From the NCBI GenBank assembly GCA_917880885.1, contig OU862917.1:50328727-50392726 (forward strand): DNA of 64,000 bases, written 5' to 3'. The position numbers were made by a program, and so were the translations under genes. Below the pieces are notes generated by a model. That model had not been told where the DNA came from, searched no databases, and saw only the letters and a program-made list of their open reading frames with translations. This stretch comes from Limnephilus marmoratus (lineage: Eukaryota; Arthropoda; Insecta; Trichoptera; Limnephilidae). This document shows, in pieces, positions 1-10,078 of the stretch (its first letter is position 1; the number at the start of each line of letters is the position of its first letter).

Positions 1-234
1 CGGTTTATAGATAAAACGAGAACTCACTAGATTTCAAAAACCAAGCAATGGTAATAAAATATCAAAAAAATAGGTGATACATTTAAACATTTTGTATATA
101 TATATAATATACAATATACTAGCGCAAACCCGAGAAAAAGTCACATGATATTATAATTATTAAAGAAAAGCGCAGACCATCGAAAAATCTTTACTTGTCA
201 AGATTAGTCGAAGAAATTTAACCAAAAGAAATAC
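1..234. other. AT-rich flank, no gene seen
   Basis: Low-complexity AT-rich sequence with a short TATATA run near position 97. No coding signal or clear repeat boundary was seen. Confidence 0.5.
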
Positions 235-239
235 TTACA

Positions 240-968
240 AATTTATCACAATAACACTGCAGTTCTTTCTTACACACTGCATAAGGCCGGGCGCATACAT
301 AAGATTTTGCTTTCCGATTGTCTGATCAGACAACCGGATCGGATAAACACCGCACACATCCGATTCGTAAACCGGATAGGTAATAAAACCGATCTTTTTC
401 AGACCGGGCTGGACGGACGCGGGAAGGGCGTGGCCCATCGATATGCGTGGCCTATTTTTATTAACGATCCGGTTTTCGAATCGGATGTGTGCGGGCTTTC
501 ATAAGAAATGTGTGGCGCGAAGGCCTTCCGGTTGTCTGATCAGACAATCGGAAAGAAAAATCTGATTTGGGCGTCCGGCCTAATAGTGTGTGAGAAAGAG
601 CTGTTGAAAATGAGATAAACGATGTACATTCGTCTGCTTCCCCCAAAGAGCGCTTTTAATATTCCCGCGTTTACGGACCGGCGACAGAACAAAAAAGGCA
701 ATAAACGCACGTTTCTTATCACAATAAAGCTGTAGCTCTGTCTTACTCATTAAACAATGGTGAGCCAAAAGATGAGACACAGTATACGTACGTCTGTTTC
801 CTCCAAACAGACGTACGTAAATTGTGTGTATCAATCTTTGACTCACCATTATTTAATATGTAAGAAAGAGCTGCGGCATTATTGTTAAAAGTCATAAGAA
901 ACATATGTTTCTCTATTTTTTGTCCCGTTGTCGTTGCGTAAACGTGAGAATATTAAAAGCGCCTGAAG
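240..968. repeat. Nested foldback (palindromic) elements
   Basis: Two large inverted repeats lie side by side. In the first, about 256-336 is the reverse complement of about 527-606; both arms carry the core TTGTCTGATCAGACAA. A smaller inverted pair at about 345-378 and 465-500 (CACACATCCGATTCG) lies inside it. The second is centred near 805: about 643-803 pairs with about 808-965, and the innermost arms are CAGACGTACGTA. The outer arms of the two palindromes resemble each other (ACAATAA...TCTTTCTTAC), so they are probably subfamilies of one foldback transposon. Several short ORFs cross the arms and look spurious. No transposase was found and no target duplication was identified. Confidence 0.7.
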
Positions 969-1170
969 GAGAAATTCTATCATTATCATACATTTCCCTC
1001 ACTTACACTGACGAGAAGACGGAGAAATGAGACGCCGCGTTCAGTGGCTGTGGGAATTTTAAAAGCAGCCAATCAGTTCCAATTTTGAAATTGACACTTA
1101 ATTTTTATTTTGAAATCCGAGAACCAGAGTTACAACCACAGAAACAAAACCGAAATTAATATTTTTATGG

Positions 1171-1601
1171 GACTCCAGATACTAATATCTACAGCCTGTA
1201 TGTCGAACGAATATCTACAGCTCTTATGTTGAACTAATATCTACGAACTTCAGAGTGTTGACTAATATCTACAGAGCGTAGGTTGAACTAATATCTACAG
1301 AGCGTAGGTTGGACTAATCAGCTAAATGTGTCCAATAGTCCGATATTAGGAATTTTTACATACATACTTACATAAATTAAGTTTTTTAAACTGCATACGC
1401 AATATTACGTTATTCCAATATGCTTTACATAATTGCAAATCCAACCTCTGCCAGTGCTGTAGATATTCGTCAACACTTTGGTTCTCATAGATATTAATCA
1501 ACAGTTTGAGCTGTAGATATTCGTCAACACTTTGATTCCCATAGATATTAGTTCGATTTTTTCAGTTTTTAGAATTCCTGTAGATATTAGTAGACGCCTA
1601 C
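1171..1601. mobile_element. 431-bp MULE-like MITE, copy 1
   Basis: First of three copies of one short non-coding element. The left end begins GACTCCAGATACTAATATCT and the right end reads back as GTAGGCGTCTACTAATATCT, so the termini share TACTAATATCTACAG as an inverted repeat. The left half holds about five copies of ATATCTACAG, and the right half holds several copies of the complement CTGTAGATAT. The element is flanked by a perfect 9-bp direct repeat, TTTTTATGG, at 1162-1170 and 1602-1610. A 9-bp duplication with terminal inverted repeats is typical of Mutator-like elements; that superfamily is an inference, since no transposase is present. Confidence 0.8.
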
Positions 1602-2008
1602 TTTTTATGGTCATTATGGTTTGAACAGATCGCAACGCTCGCGCTCATACAAATAAACCATTTTTTATCAGATCATACACGAGTAAATATTACGTCTGGT
1701 AGGTATGCCGAAATAGTAGATTGCTTAGGGCTTTATTGAATTCGTGAAGGGTACCTACTCGTGGATATAATTATTATGAGGGGAGATAAGAACTCACATT
1801 TGCTATATTAATCATCTTCGTAACTAGGACAGTGTTATTTATTTTTGGAAACACCTGTCCAAGGACGTCTATTATCTAAGATTTATAAAAAATAGCCCTT
1901 CATAAAACAGGTGTATACTGTAGGTACATATGAATAGAAAGTTCACATTCAATTTTTGTCTGTATAAATTCAACAAAATATTCGATGATAGTTTAATCTA
2001 GTTGTAAA

Positions 2009-2708
2009 TAGGCTTGTTGAAAAAGTATCGATATATCGATATTTTTAATTCAATACATCGATATTTTTAGCCGATATATTTTGATCCGATATATCGATAC
2101 AAAATATCATGTATATAACTGGGTCATGACATCTGGCAGTTGAAATTTTAACTATTAAAAGCTTGCAAATCTATTGTCTTTGCATTAGTATTTGTGATCA
2201 CCAATACTATCTCATGTGTGTAGGTACATACATAGAAATGTATGCTATTTTTCGCCATTTTTTTCTAAGCCACTCCTATGTGTTGGTTCCCAATTGTCTA
2301 TGATTATTGACTATACCTTGTTCCAAACACGAAGTCCTTTTTGACAGATTAATACGCCAATAGAATGTTACTGAGACGCATACAAACTTTGTATGCGTCT
2401 TAGTTTACATATAAGTTAGAAGATAGCTTTTTAGTTTTTGATATTTTTGTAATTATTACGTAATAAAAATGAATAGTGATAAAAAATACCTTCATTTTTA
2501 TTGAGATTTTTGTACATTAAAAAAAGCACATTGTGTACAAAAATTACTTTTGATAATATTGAGCTGAATACACTATTATTTTAAAAACGCAAAATCTCTT
2601 GAAAATTTTACCGATATATCGATATTTTTCCTCGATATATCGACGTCGATGTTGATATTTTAATAAATATCGATACATCGATTTTTTTTTTCACTTTCGA
2701 CATCCCTA
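2009..2708. mobile_element. hAT-like non-autonomous transposon
   Basis: A 700-bp AT-rich element flanked by a perfect 8-bp duplication, GTTGTAAA, at 2001-2008 and 2709-2716, the length made by hAT transposases. The ends form an imperfect inverted repeat (TAGGCTTGTTGAAAA at left; TAGGGATGTCGAAAG read inward from the right). Both subterminal regions are rich in ATCGATA repeats (about 2028-2100 and 2612-2690). A short hairpin sits at about 2372-2402 (GAGACGCATACAAA and its complement). No transposase ORF is present, so any movement would have needed an enzyme supplied elsewhere. Confidence 0.8.
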
Positions 2709-2734
2709 GTTGTAAAAGAAACATTGTGTATGTA

Positions 2735-2850
2735 AATCTATTGGATCTGCCGGATCTGCCATGATGACGGATACTGCAACGCTGTTCGAAAAGTTGTCTA
2801 AAGAAGGAGGTAACGCAACACGGCATAACACCCCAAAAAAAAATTATGAA
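2735..2850 (+). repeat. Palindromic family Z, half copy
   Basis: Right arm only of a palindromic family seen in full at 8840-9065. It carries CAACGCTGTTCGAAAAG, AAAGAAGGAGGTAACGCAAC and ACGGCATAACACCCCAAAAA. The left arm is missing, probably because of deletion. Confidence 0.65.
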
Positions 2851-2862
2851 CAAAATGTTTGA

Positions 2863-3010
2863 CTAAATTCCTGCCACCTCGGAACAGGCATAATATGTAT
2901 TATACTTTAAACTGTAAAACAAAAACAAAAAACAAAAATGTATTTGTGCTTATCTTGGTTAATAAATAATTTTAAAAAAAATGTGTATGTAGTTAGGTAG
3001 TCACTTCGGT
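2863..3010 (+). repeat. Probable LINE 3' tail
   Basis: The segment CTGCCACCTCGGAACAGGCA is followed by A-rich sequence and AATAAATAATTTTAAAAAAA. This layout (short GC hairpin-like block, then an AATAAA-rich tail) matches the LINE 3' ends seen elsewhere in the window, for example at 9370-9510. No coding part remains. Confidence 0.4.
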
Positions 3011-3230
3011 TTTCTTATAAATGTTTGATGAAATGCCTGAAAGTCTCAATGATGAAGGATGAATGAATAAATTTAAAAAAAAGGTGTTGTGCCTATTGTA
3101 AAAATACGAACAATGAAATGTAACCTTGTACATAGTTTATTTGCTTACCAAAATGTAATATCAACTTACTAAATATAATAAAATTAAAATGCCAACATAG
3201 GCAGTAATATAATATATCAATACAGACAGT

Positions 3231-3961
3231 CATGGTGTTTGAAAGAGAGAGTACGAAAACAGTATGCAATATAGTTGTGAATGATGAATACTTGGAGCAG
3301 GTGGATGAGTTTGTTTATTTGGGAAGTATGTTTACGAGAGATGGGAAGGCTGATAGAGATATTGAAGGAAGGGTGAATGCAGGTAACTATTAATGGAGGA
3401 CTGAACGCCGTTGGCACCAACAAAAAACTGTCCAAAGACGCGAAACTAGCCGTCCATAATGGAGTACTGGTACCTACCCTGATGTATGGCAGTGAGGCAT
3501 GGAACTGGCAGAGGAAGGATGAAAGTAGACTGAACGCTGTAGAAATGAGATCCCTGAGGCGTATGTGTGGTAAAACCATGTATGATCGTGTGAGAAATGT
3601 GGAAATCCGCAAAGAATGCAAGGCTGATGTAAGCGTGATGAGTAAGATCAAGAAAGGAACGCTCCGATGGTTTGGGCATGTAGAGCGAATGAACGAGGAA
3701 AGGAGTGTAAGGAGAATATATGACACAAATGTGAATGGTAGAAGAAGTCGAGGACGCCCAAGAAAGACATGGCACGACCAAGTTAATCAGTTACTTGAGT
3801 CGGGCCATGTCAAGAGTCAGAATAATAGAAGAGAATGTATGAGACGTTGTATGAATGTAAATGAGGCAAGGAATGTGTGCCAAGACCGGGATGTTTTGCG
3901 GTCCGTCCTCTCTGCCTACCCCTGCGGGGAAGCGGCGTGATGGTTAGTTAGTTAGTTAGTT
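3231..3961 (+). pseudogene. 5'-truncated LINE, (GTTA)n-tailed family, copy A
   Basis: C-terminal part of a non-LTR retrotransposon polyprotein, after the RT catalytic core. An open segment from 3232 (DEFVYLGSMFTRDGK, then DIEGRVNAG) stops at 3391-3393. Homologous reading continues one frame over at 3377-3940 with KLAVHNGVLVPTLMYGSEAW, LRWFGHVERMNEE and RGRPRKTWHDQ, ending SAYPCGEAA. So one frameshift near 3380-3393 breaks the gene. The 3' end is GGTTAGTTAGTTAGTTAGTTA with no poly(A). A perfect 12-bp target duplication, AATACAGACAGT, lies at 3219-3230 and 3962-3973, which fixes both ends. The family is a recognisable LINE type, but I cannot assign the clade securely. The catalytic YADD box and endonuclease are absent through 5' truncation. 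Confidence 0.85.
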
Positions 3962-3989
3962 AATACAGACAGTTGAAATTTTTTGAAAC

Positions 3990-4200
3990 ATGAGATAGGG
4001 CCGTTTCTACCACTAGTTCTTGAGTTCAACCGAATGATTTTTCGGCCTCTGTATTCCTCCTTCCTACAATAAGGGTTTCTTCAAAACAGGTCCACTCTCC
4101 TCAAAAAGGCCTTCCACACATCGTCCCCATAGATGAGACAGGCCCTGCAGGAAATTATTTTCTTCAGAGCCTCCTCTGCACGACGTTAATGTAAAAAAAA
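3990..4200 (-). repeat. Repeat family W, fragment
   Basis: Reverse-oriented fragment of a dispersed family also found at 20225, 23290, 28978, 32545, 35693 and 62095. Shared words include TTCTTGAGTTCA, CTGTATTCCTCCTTCCTACA, the run CTCCTCAAAAAGGCC, and the AGGCCCTG...GAGCCTC block. No coding sequence. Confidence 0.5.
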
Positions 4201-5079
4201 TCTCAATTCAAAAACCCCAAGTTTCAGTTTTTATGTTCCATAACAAAATAGATAACGATTTAAAAAAAACTTATTATATTGCGTGGAATATTGAGTAAGC
4301 AGTAAGTTCCATTAGGTACTCCTTGACAACCTGGTGAAAGGTGGAGCCTCCCTAACTGGAATATAACGGTTGAAGGCTTTAAAACAATTTAAACGACCCC
4401 TCCATTCGATATCGCATGACAGTGAAGCATTTGACATTTCTCTTTATCGATTGACAGGTGCAGTAAAACATGCAAATGGAAAAATACTGGGTAGGAACGT
4501 GGCGGACCAACACGGAGACCCTGGGGAACGCCACAAAATGATAAAAACTACATCAGCAAGGCAATAATGGTCGTTAGTAACACCGCCCTTGAGACAATAT
4601 ACAGTGAGCAGACGGCTATGTTTAATGAATGTTTGTCCTAAGAACATTTTAATTAAATTAAATTACATCAACCTAACCTATTCCCATATTACGTAAATGT
4701 ATTTTATCTTCTGCCGATTCAGTTATATTAAATACGAAGTCGTGAGCAAGCGGTTTGTATTCTGTGTATCTACTACTTGCTAAGAGATTGCACTTACGCG
4801 TAGGTACTTAGCCAAGGCGGGTTTCTTAGATCGGGCGTTAAAATCTCCGCTGAGGTGATCAAAACTCGAGGCTCCAAAATGAAGTGGCTCTCAGAAGGTG
4901 TTTTAATGTAGATACACTGGTAGGATAATATTTGACCCGTAAACATATGGTGAGTTGCGATAAGTTTTTTGGAAATAAAAAAAGGAGTGGGAAAGATTTT
5001 AACTCTTCCTCAATCAAGTTTATTAAAATTCCGTGAATCATAAAACTGTGACATAAACTTATGACCTTCTAGAAAAGTA
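4201..5079. other. No gene seen
   Basis: Non-coding AT-rich DNA. Short ORFs of 60-67 codons (4370-4567, 4444-4647, 4859-5041) overlap in opposite strands and lack recognisable motifs. No repeat ends identified. Confidence 0.5.
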
Positions 5080-5093
5080 TGTTTTCTGTAACT

Positions 5094-5590
5094 AACTAAC
5101 CATCATGCCGTTTTACCGCAGAGGTAGGAAAAGAGGACGGACCGTCAAACAACTCGGTCTTGGCACACACTCCATGCCTTGTTACATTCATACATCGTCT
5201 CATGCACGCTCTTCTATTATTCTGACTCTTGACATGGCCGGACTCCAGAATCTGATTCACTTGGTCGTGCCAGGTCTTTCTTGGTCATCCTCGACTTCTT
5301 CTATCACTCACATTTGCGTCATATATTCTCTTTACACTCCTTTCCTCGTTCATTCACTCTATATGCCCAAACCATCGGAGCATCTCTTTCTTAATCTTAG
5401 TCATTACGCTTACCCATCAGCCTTGCATTCTTTGCGGATCTCACATGATCGTACATGGTTTTACCACATATTCGCCTCAGGGATTTCATTTCTACAGCAT
5501 TCAGTCTACTTTCATCCTTCCTCGGCCAGTTCCACGCCTCACTGCCGTACATCAGGGTAGGTACCAGTACTTCATTATGGACGACTAGCT
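5094..5590 (-). pseudogene. 5'-truncated LINE, (GTTA)n-tailed family, copy B
   Basis: Minus-strand copy of the family at 3231-3961. Reading leftward from 5590 gives the start of the LAVHN region, then the words for MYGSEAW, WFGH and the basic RGRPRK-type stretch, with several frame breaks. The 3' tail is (GTTA)n at the left edge, just after 5094. A 13-bp direct repeat, GTTTTCTGTAACT, lies at 5081-5093 and 5591-5603, a clear target-site duplication. The plus-strand 151-codon ORF across this region (5105-5560) is the antisense of the LINE. The insertion was truncated at the same internal position (AGCTAG) as the copy at 57997. Confidence 0.85.
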
Positions 5591-5603
5591 GTTTTCTGTA
5601 ACT

Positions 5604-6480
5604 GTTTTTATTTAGATAGAGCCTAGGAAATCATATTTGTACAGCGACATTGAGGTGATTTTTTACAAAAACAACCTTTTTTACAAATTATTAATTTATT
5701 ATTATTTTTTATAATAATAATTGAAGAAGTAATTATTACTATATTTATTGACTTATTATTGGGTTTAGATTCTACGTACAAGGTTTGAGAGGCCCTGCTG
5801 TAAGCCGCGTGTACAGATTTTTCAGTCAAAGCCGATTGCAGCGGTGCGGCAGACAGATGTGAATATGAAACAACGCTCGTCGTAAAATTTGGCTTTATGC
5901 TCGCCGGGTTTTATGTTTAGTCGGAGGGTACTTACTCGCACAAAGCACGAATAATACAACCTGCATTACTGGGTACTGAAGCCCTTTAGTATCGAGTCCG
6001 TAAAGCATTCTACCATGAAGTGTCTGGAGATTTTATAAAAGTCGGTAACAAAGTAGCCACCCCAATTCTTGGAATCTTGATAGGTCCAAATTGCAATAAT
6101 TCGGGGAATAAGGGTAGGAATTTGACTGGGATTGGAAGGGGCGGGTTTTTGTCTAAAATTTAGGTGAAATACTTAAAAATTCATCGTCGATGCAATGGGA
6201 ACAGGTAGAAAAGCCCAACATCTGGTGCACTGAGCAAGAAAGAATTTGTCTTGTCCAGAAGTGGAGGCCACATTGTTTATTTGTATTCATCTAATCACGC
6301 AATCAAATGTATCGTAAGATAAATCAAGGAAAAATTCTCACGTTTTTACGTAATTATAACGTGCTTGGAGAATGCCGTTTTAACAAAAACACGTTTAAAT
6401 ATAATGATCCCTGATTCCGTCCTCTAAACATGCTTTATCTTTAATGGATACGTTAATACGTACGAGTAATATAATAATAA
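5604..6480. other. No gene; LINE 3'-end hairpin relic at 5637-5690
   Basis: At 5637-5672 the words TTGTACAGCG and TTGAGGTGATTTTTTACA match the conserved LINE 3' hairpin also found at 10850-10897, followed by TTATTATTATT-type sequence. The remainder to 6480 is unremarkable AT-rich DNA without a credible ORF. Confidence 0.45.
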
Positions 6481-6525
6481 TAACGTTGTATTTATACAGC
6501 GCAGTTTTGTGTCATTTCTATAATT

Positions 6526-6577
6526 TATCAACCATGTATATAACTATAATAAATTATATACATGGTTGATAAATTTT
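6526..6577. repeat. Perfect short palindrome
   Basis: TTTATCAACCATGTATATAA is followed about 10 nt later by its exact complement, ending GGTTGATAAA: 20-bp arms with an A/T-rich loop. Just upstream, a LINE-end-like TATACAGCGC occurs at about 6494. It could be a MITE core; no flanking duplication was established. Confidence 0.6.
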
Positions 6578-6702
6578 ATAAATTATAACATTTTTGCATG
6601 GTTTGTAAAGAAATGGACGTTAGGATGCCAGGAGAATATTATGTCGCGCAAGTCAATAGAGAAAGAAGCCGAGGACTTTCTGGAAGGACATGGTAAGACC
6701 AA

Positions 6703-7086
6703 GCCGGCGTGGTCTAGCGGTAAGGCTCTTGACTCACAATCTTAAGGTCGCGGGATCGAATCCGGCGTCGCAAATAAATTTTATTTGATTAATTTGTGTT
6801 ATTTCACAATTAATTCACGTGGCACGTTCCAGAGTGGAAGACACTCTCAGTATCGATCGCCCTGGTGTAGACCACCATTCAGAATTTAAACGTTGCTTGA
6901 AATGGCGTTAGCCGAGTTTGGTGACCAGATCGGAATAGCCAGGTATTTCCCCACCTTCCTCTTCCCCATCTCCTTCCCCTACCCACTACCTTCAGCCTCA
7001 CAACATACCCCAATCGGGGATGCCATAGTCTCACTGGCTCCAGAAGGGAGCAGTTGGGACTCTTGTGCGATATTCATTTAAAAAAA
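6703..7086 (+). mobile_element. tRNA-derived SINE, full copy S1
   Basis: The 5' head is tRNA-like. An internal pol III A box (TGGTCTAGCGGTAAGG) near 6710 and a B box (GGGATCGAATCC) near 6754 are spaced as in a tRNA gene. A long tRNA-unrelated body follows (CACGTTCCAGAGTGGAAG, GTTGCTTGAAATGGCGTTAG, CCCAATCGGGGATGCCATAG) and a short A-rich end after GATATTCATTT. It is non-coding; the 62-codon ORF inside it is chance. At least six other copies or fragments occur (28061, 32010, 37708, 56200, 62207 and 62666 regions), which makes it a dispersed family. Mobilisation would depend on a LINE reverse transcriptase. Confidence 0.85.
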
Positions 7087-7924
7087 GTGAAGGCGGGTGA
7101 TATAAAAAGACGGTAAAAGATAGGTATGAGTAACAGAATCATCAAATATACTAAATTCGGTTATGGGACCGCTGACTGTGATGTAACTCTGATTCAGTTA
7201 ACTTTGAAAATTGTAATGTGTGAAGAAATGAGACCAACGATAAAGTAAAAGTAAGACTATACTTGTCATTTTTAAAATTGGAACTGACATGTTAAGAATT
7301 CAGAGAAGTGGTAAAGTACTTACATATATTTTAATTCCAAATTTGGAATGTGTTGTGTAGGTAATTCTTGCATCTAAATTTTTTAGGGTTAATAATAATT
7401 TTGCCACTTAAATCCAGATTTCGTAATTTTTCAAGGGATTGTGATTTTTATGAAGCCAACATGGAGTTATCAAGCCTACAATTATAATTTCCGTAATTTT
7501 TCACGGGATAAACGAATCGAGAATGTGCGTGCCAATAAAGAGGCCAATCGATCAGGAATGGCGAAATGTTCAGTCAGTGACTTCAAGAACCAATTGCAAG
7601 CTAAATCTTCTCCTTCGTATTGTGAAGTTGGTCAATAGACATTCGACTTGTTGTCGTTGACAGCGCATTCAATATTAATAACATTTTGATGACGTTTATT
7701 GCGCCGTTTTTGTGAAAAATCATCTCAAGGGCGTTGAAGTTAAAACCACCTGTATTATAGTAAAAAATAATGTTTTATACGGGTTATTTTTTTTTTACTT
7801 CCATACTGCACCGTGCACAGTACATCCAGTGACATGGCAGAATAGCGTCGATCGTGACGTCACAACCCGACGCCGAATGATATGGCGCCACCGTCACGTA
7901 CCACGCTCAGACAAGAAATAAAAG
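7087..7924. other. No gene; one reverse LINE 3'-hairpin relic
   Basis: Mostly unique-looking AT-rich DNA. At about 7699-7738 the sequence GCGCCGTTTTTGTGAAAAAT with CATCTCAAGGGCG is the reverse complement of the conserved LINE 3' hairpin at 10853-10895. Short ORFs at 7441-7638 and 7712-7921 show no known motif. Confidence 0.45.
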
Positions 7925-8000
7925 TGGCGCCGCCGTGCCGGGTAACGAACCCGCAACCCGCGGGTACTAGCAGCTAGCAGTACAAGATACCGCTTATGAT
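7925..8000 (-). repeat. tRNA-like segment, possible SINE head
   Basis: On the minus strand the block GGTTGCGGGTTCGTTACCCG resembles a pol III B box and T-arm. The A-box side is poorly preserved, so it is more likely a decayed tRNA-derived SINE than a functional tRNA gene. Confidence 0.35.
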
Positions 8001-8823
8001 AGCATGACAGAATTGAAAAGTACACGTTCCCTTTACTTAGACAATGGAAAGGTGTTTGTAGGCGAGTTCTCGACGTTACTTCCGTGTTCTCATGTGACCA
8101 AAACATTGCTTCTTGATTGCTACATTATCTAGTTACTTTAATTGGTTTTATTTATTTCCTTGTTAATTCAACAACTATCATGGTTAGGCTTTAACTTAAC
8201 CTTAAAAAAATTAGACCTCGAAGAAAATCTAATTTGTAACTAAAGCAAAAATCTTCCTATAAATCAAATCTGCTTTTAAATCCCACCCAAAATATACTAA
8301 CACTAACGTTAAACTCTGGTAAAATAAAAGTTGCACAGATTTCTCTGGCAGGAATATATATTTATTTAATTATTGTTTGAAACATTTATAGAGTGTTAAT
8401 AATATTGTTGCATTAATGAAATTGCATAGATATAAATACTCTAATTAAAAACGGTCACAGCGAGCATAAAGGTTTAGTTGTTACTACGTGGAGATGTTGC
8501 TATTGAAATAACAAAAATTAAGTTTAAAACATAAGTAAGTAAACAGTACGGAGAAAGAGAATAAAGAAAGAAAGAATAAATACTAAAGCAATTTAAGTTC
8601 AATTACTTCAATTTGCCATGACGTCATATTAGCTTACTGCCAATAAAATTGTCACATGTTTTTTTTTTAATATACTCGTATATATCTTCATCAATGCAAT
8701 TCAAAGAGCTTCGAAACATCATTTGATCTTTCATAAAATAATGCAAGACGTCTAATAATTGTTTGCTTCATTTTGAACATACCAACAATAAATAAGAGTC
8801 TTAAATTTCGGGGTAACCAGTTA
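8001..8823. other. No gene seen
   Basis: AT-rich non-coding DNA. At 8690-8820 weak similarity in style to a LINE 3' region can be suspected, but no motif could be confirmed. Confidence 0.4.
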
Positions 8824-8839
8824 CTAAAACCAGTATCTA

Positions 8840-9065
8840 AATATTTTTGTTATTAGTTTTTGGGGTATTATGCCGTGTTGCGCTACCTCCTTCTTTAGCA
8901 AACGTTTCGGATAGCGTTTACAGGGCAGATGTGTACACACATCTGCCCTGATGATGGACACTGCAACGCTGTCCGAAACGTTGGCTAAAGAAAGAGGTAG
9001 CACAACACGGCATACCCCAAAAACTAATAACAAAAATACTTTTGGCCGTGAAAATCTAAAATCGT
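8840..9065. mobile_element. Palindromic family Z, best copy
   Basis: Near-perfect long inverted repeat centred at about 8940. The left arm (TTTTTGGGGTATTATGCCGT, then GTTGCGCTACCTCC, CAAACGTTTCGGATAGCG, GGGCAGATGTGT) is mirrored on the right (ACATCTGCCCTGATG, ACGCTGTCCGAAACGTTGGC, GGTAGCACAACACGGCATA, CCCCAAAAACTAATAACAAA). The right end extends further (CTTTTGGCCGTGAAAATC). An 11-bp direct repeat, ACCAGTATCTA, flanks it at 8829-8839 and 9066-9076. It is a foldback MITE without coding capacity. The short ORF crossing it is an artefact of the palindrome. Confidence 0.8.
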
Positions 9066-9076
9066 ACCAGTATCTA

Positions 9077-9510
9077 CCAAAAAAATATTATTGAAGCTCT
9101 TCAAAAATAATGAATCATCTACTAGACCGTGTATGCATAACACTAGATCGAATAAAAATGATATAAAAAATATTCCAGGTTATAAAACCACATTTGGACA
9201 AAGAAACTATACATACTTTGCAACAAAACTCCATAACATCCTTCCCCAAGACGTAAAACTAATAAAAAATCCAACTGAATACAAATCAAGAATAAAAATA
9301 TTAAAGAGGTCAATGAGAAAACCCTAGCGAAGACGCTAAAAACGACATAGAAGACAAATGAACTATATTTAAATAACTTTAGTCCGCCTCGGCACAGGAT
9401 CCCCTAGTGAGGAGGACTAAGAAATACAATATTTTATACTTAATTTCACATTACATTTTGTATGTAAATTTTTTTTTATATAGTCGCTATAATAAATAAA
9501 AATAAAAAAA
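9077..9510 (+). pseudogene. LINE C-terminus plus 3' UTR (jockey/CR1-like)
   Basis: A 78-codon open stretch (9091-9327) encodes the end of a LINE RT protein: NTRSNKNDIKNIPGYKTTFG, then FATKLHNILPQDVKLI and YKSRIKIL. This arrangement is common at the C-terminus of jockey/CR1-group RTs. The 3' UTR carries GTCCGCCTCGGCACAGGAT and GTGAGGAGGAC, which can pair into a hairpin, and the element ends in AATAAATAAAAATAAAAA. The 5' truncation is at about 9077, directly beside the duplication of the neighbouring palindrome. A second copy in reverse orientation is at 12185-12535. No catalytic part remains. Confidence 0.7.
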
Positions 9511-10078
9511 ATCTAAAATGTTATAATGGCGACGTATGTAGCTTCAAAGACATGCGCAGCATAATAACCAACAATTAGTATAGGTAAATGTTGTAAATAT
9601 AATAATTTTTACAAAAAAGTTAACCTTCGCAAAATTTATGTTAATAAAATTTTTTTATATAATAAACAATATGTACCGTGTGACAAAGATGATTAAAACA
9701 ACGGCTTTACTGATTGTCGATTTAGATTAAGTATAAACTACTCCAGCATAATGAAGGTAAGTTATCTTTTTTTTTCCATCGATTGTTGCGACAGGCGATG
9801 CGATGTATGAAAACGTTATATTCATATGGGAACCCTCAGTTTTTATGAGGAAAATGAAATAAACAGCAAAATAATAGTCGCATTATGTAGATTGCATCAA
9901 TCAATGGTTTTATCTCTTTTATTATAATATAACATTGAAACCTTACAGAAAAATACAAAATAATAATATGTTCCAGTATTCGGAACAGTGAAAAACAGTA
10001 ATAATGCTTCGATACAATACAGAATTGATTCAAATCAACGATGTCTGTGATAAATTGTGATTTTTTAAATCAATCAAC
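9511..10078. other. No gene seen
   Basis: AT-rich non-coding DNA. The 65-codon minus-strand ORF at 9836-10033 is low-complexity and hydrophobic without family features. Confidence 0.45.

Noticed and set aside
3217..3726. 169-codon minus-strand ORF (and 111 codons at 3446-3781)
   Set aside because: Antisense of the LINE coding region at 3231-3961; no motif of its own.
5105..5560. 151-codon plus-strand ORF
   Set aside because: Antisense of LINE copy B.
6703..6780. Functional tRNA gene at the SINE head
   Set aside because: The same head is followed by the same body at other loci, so it is a SINE promoter.
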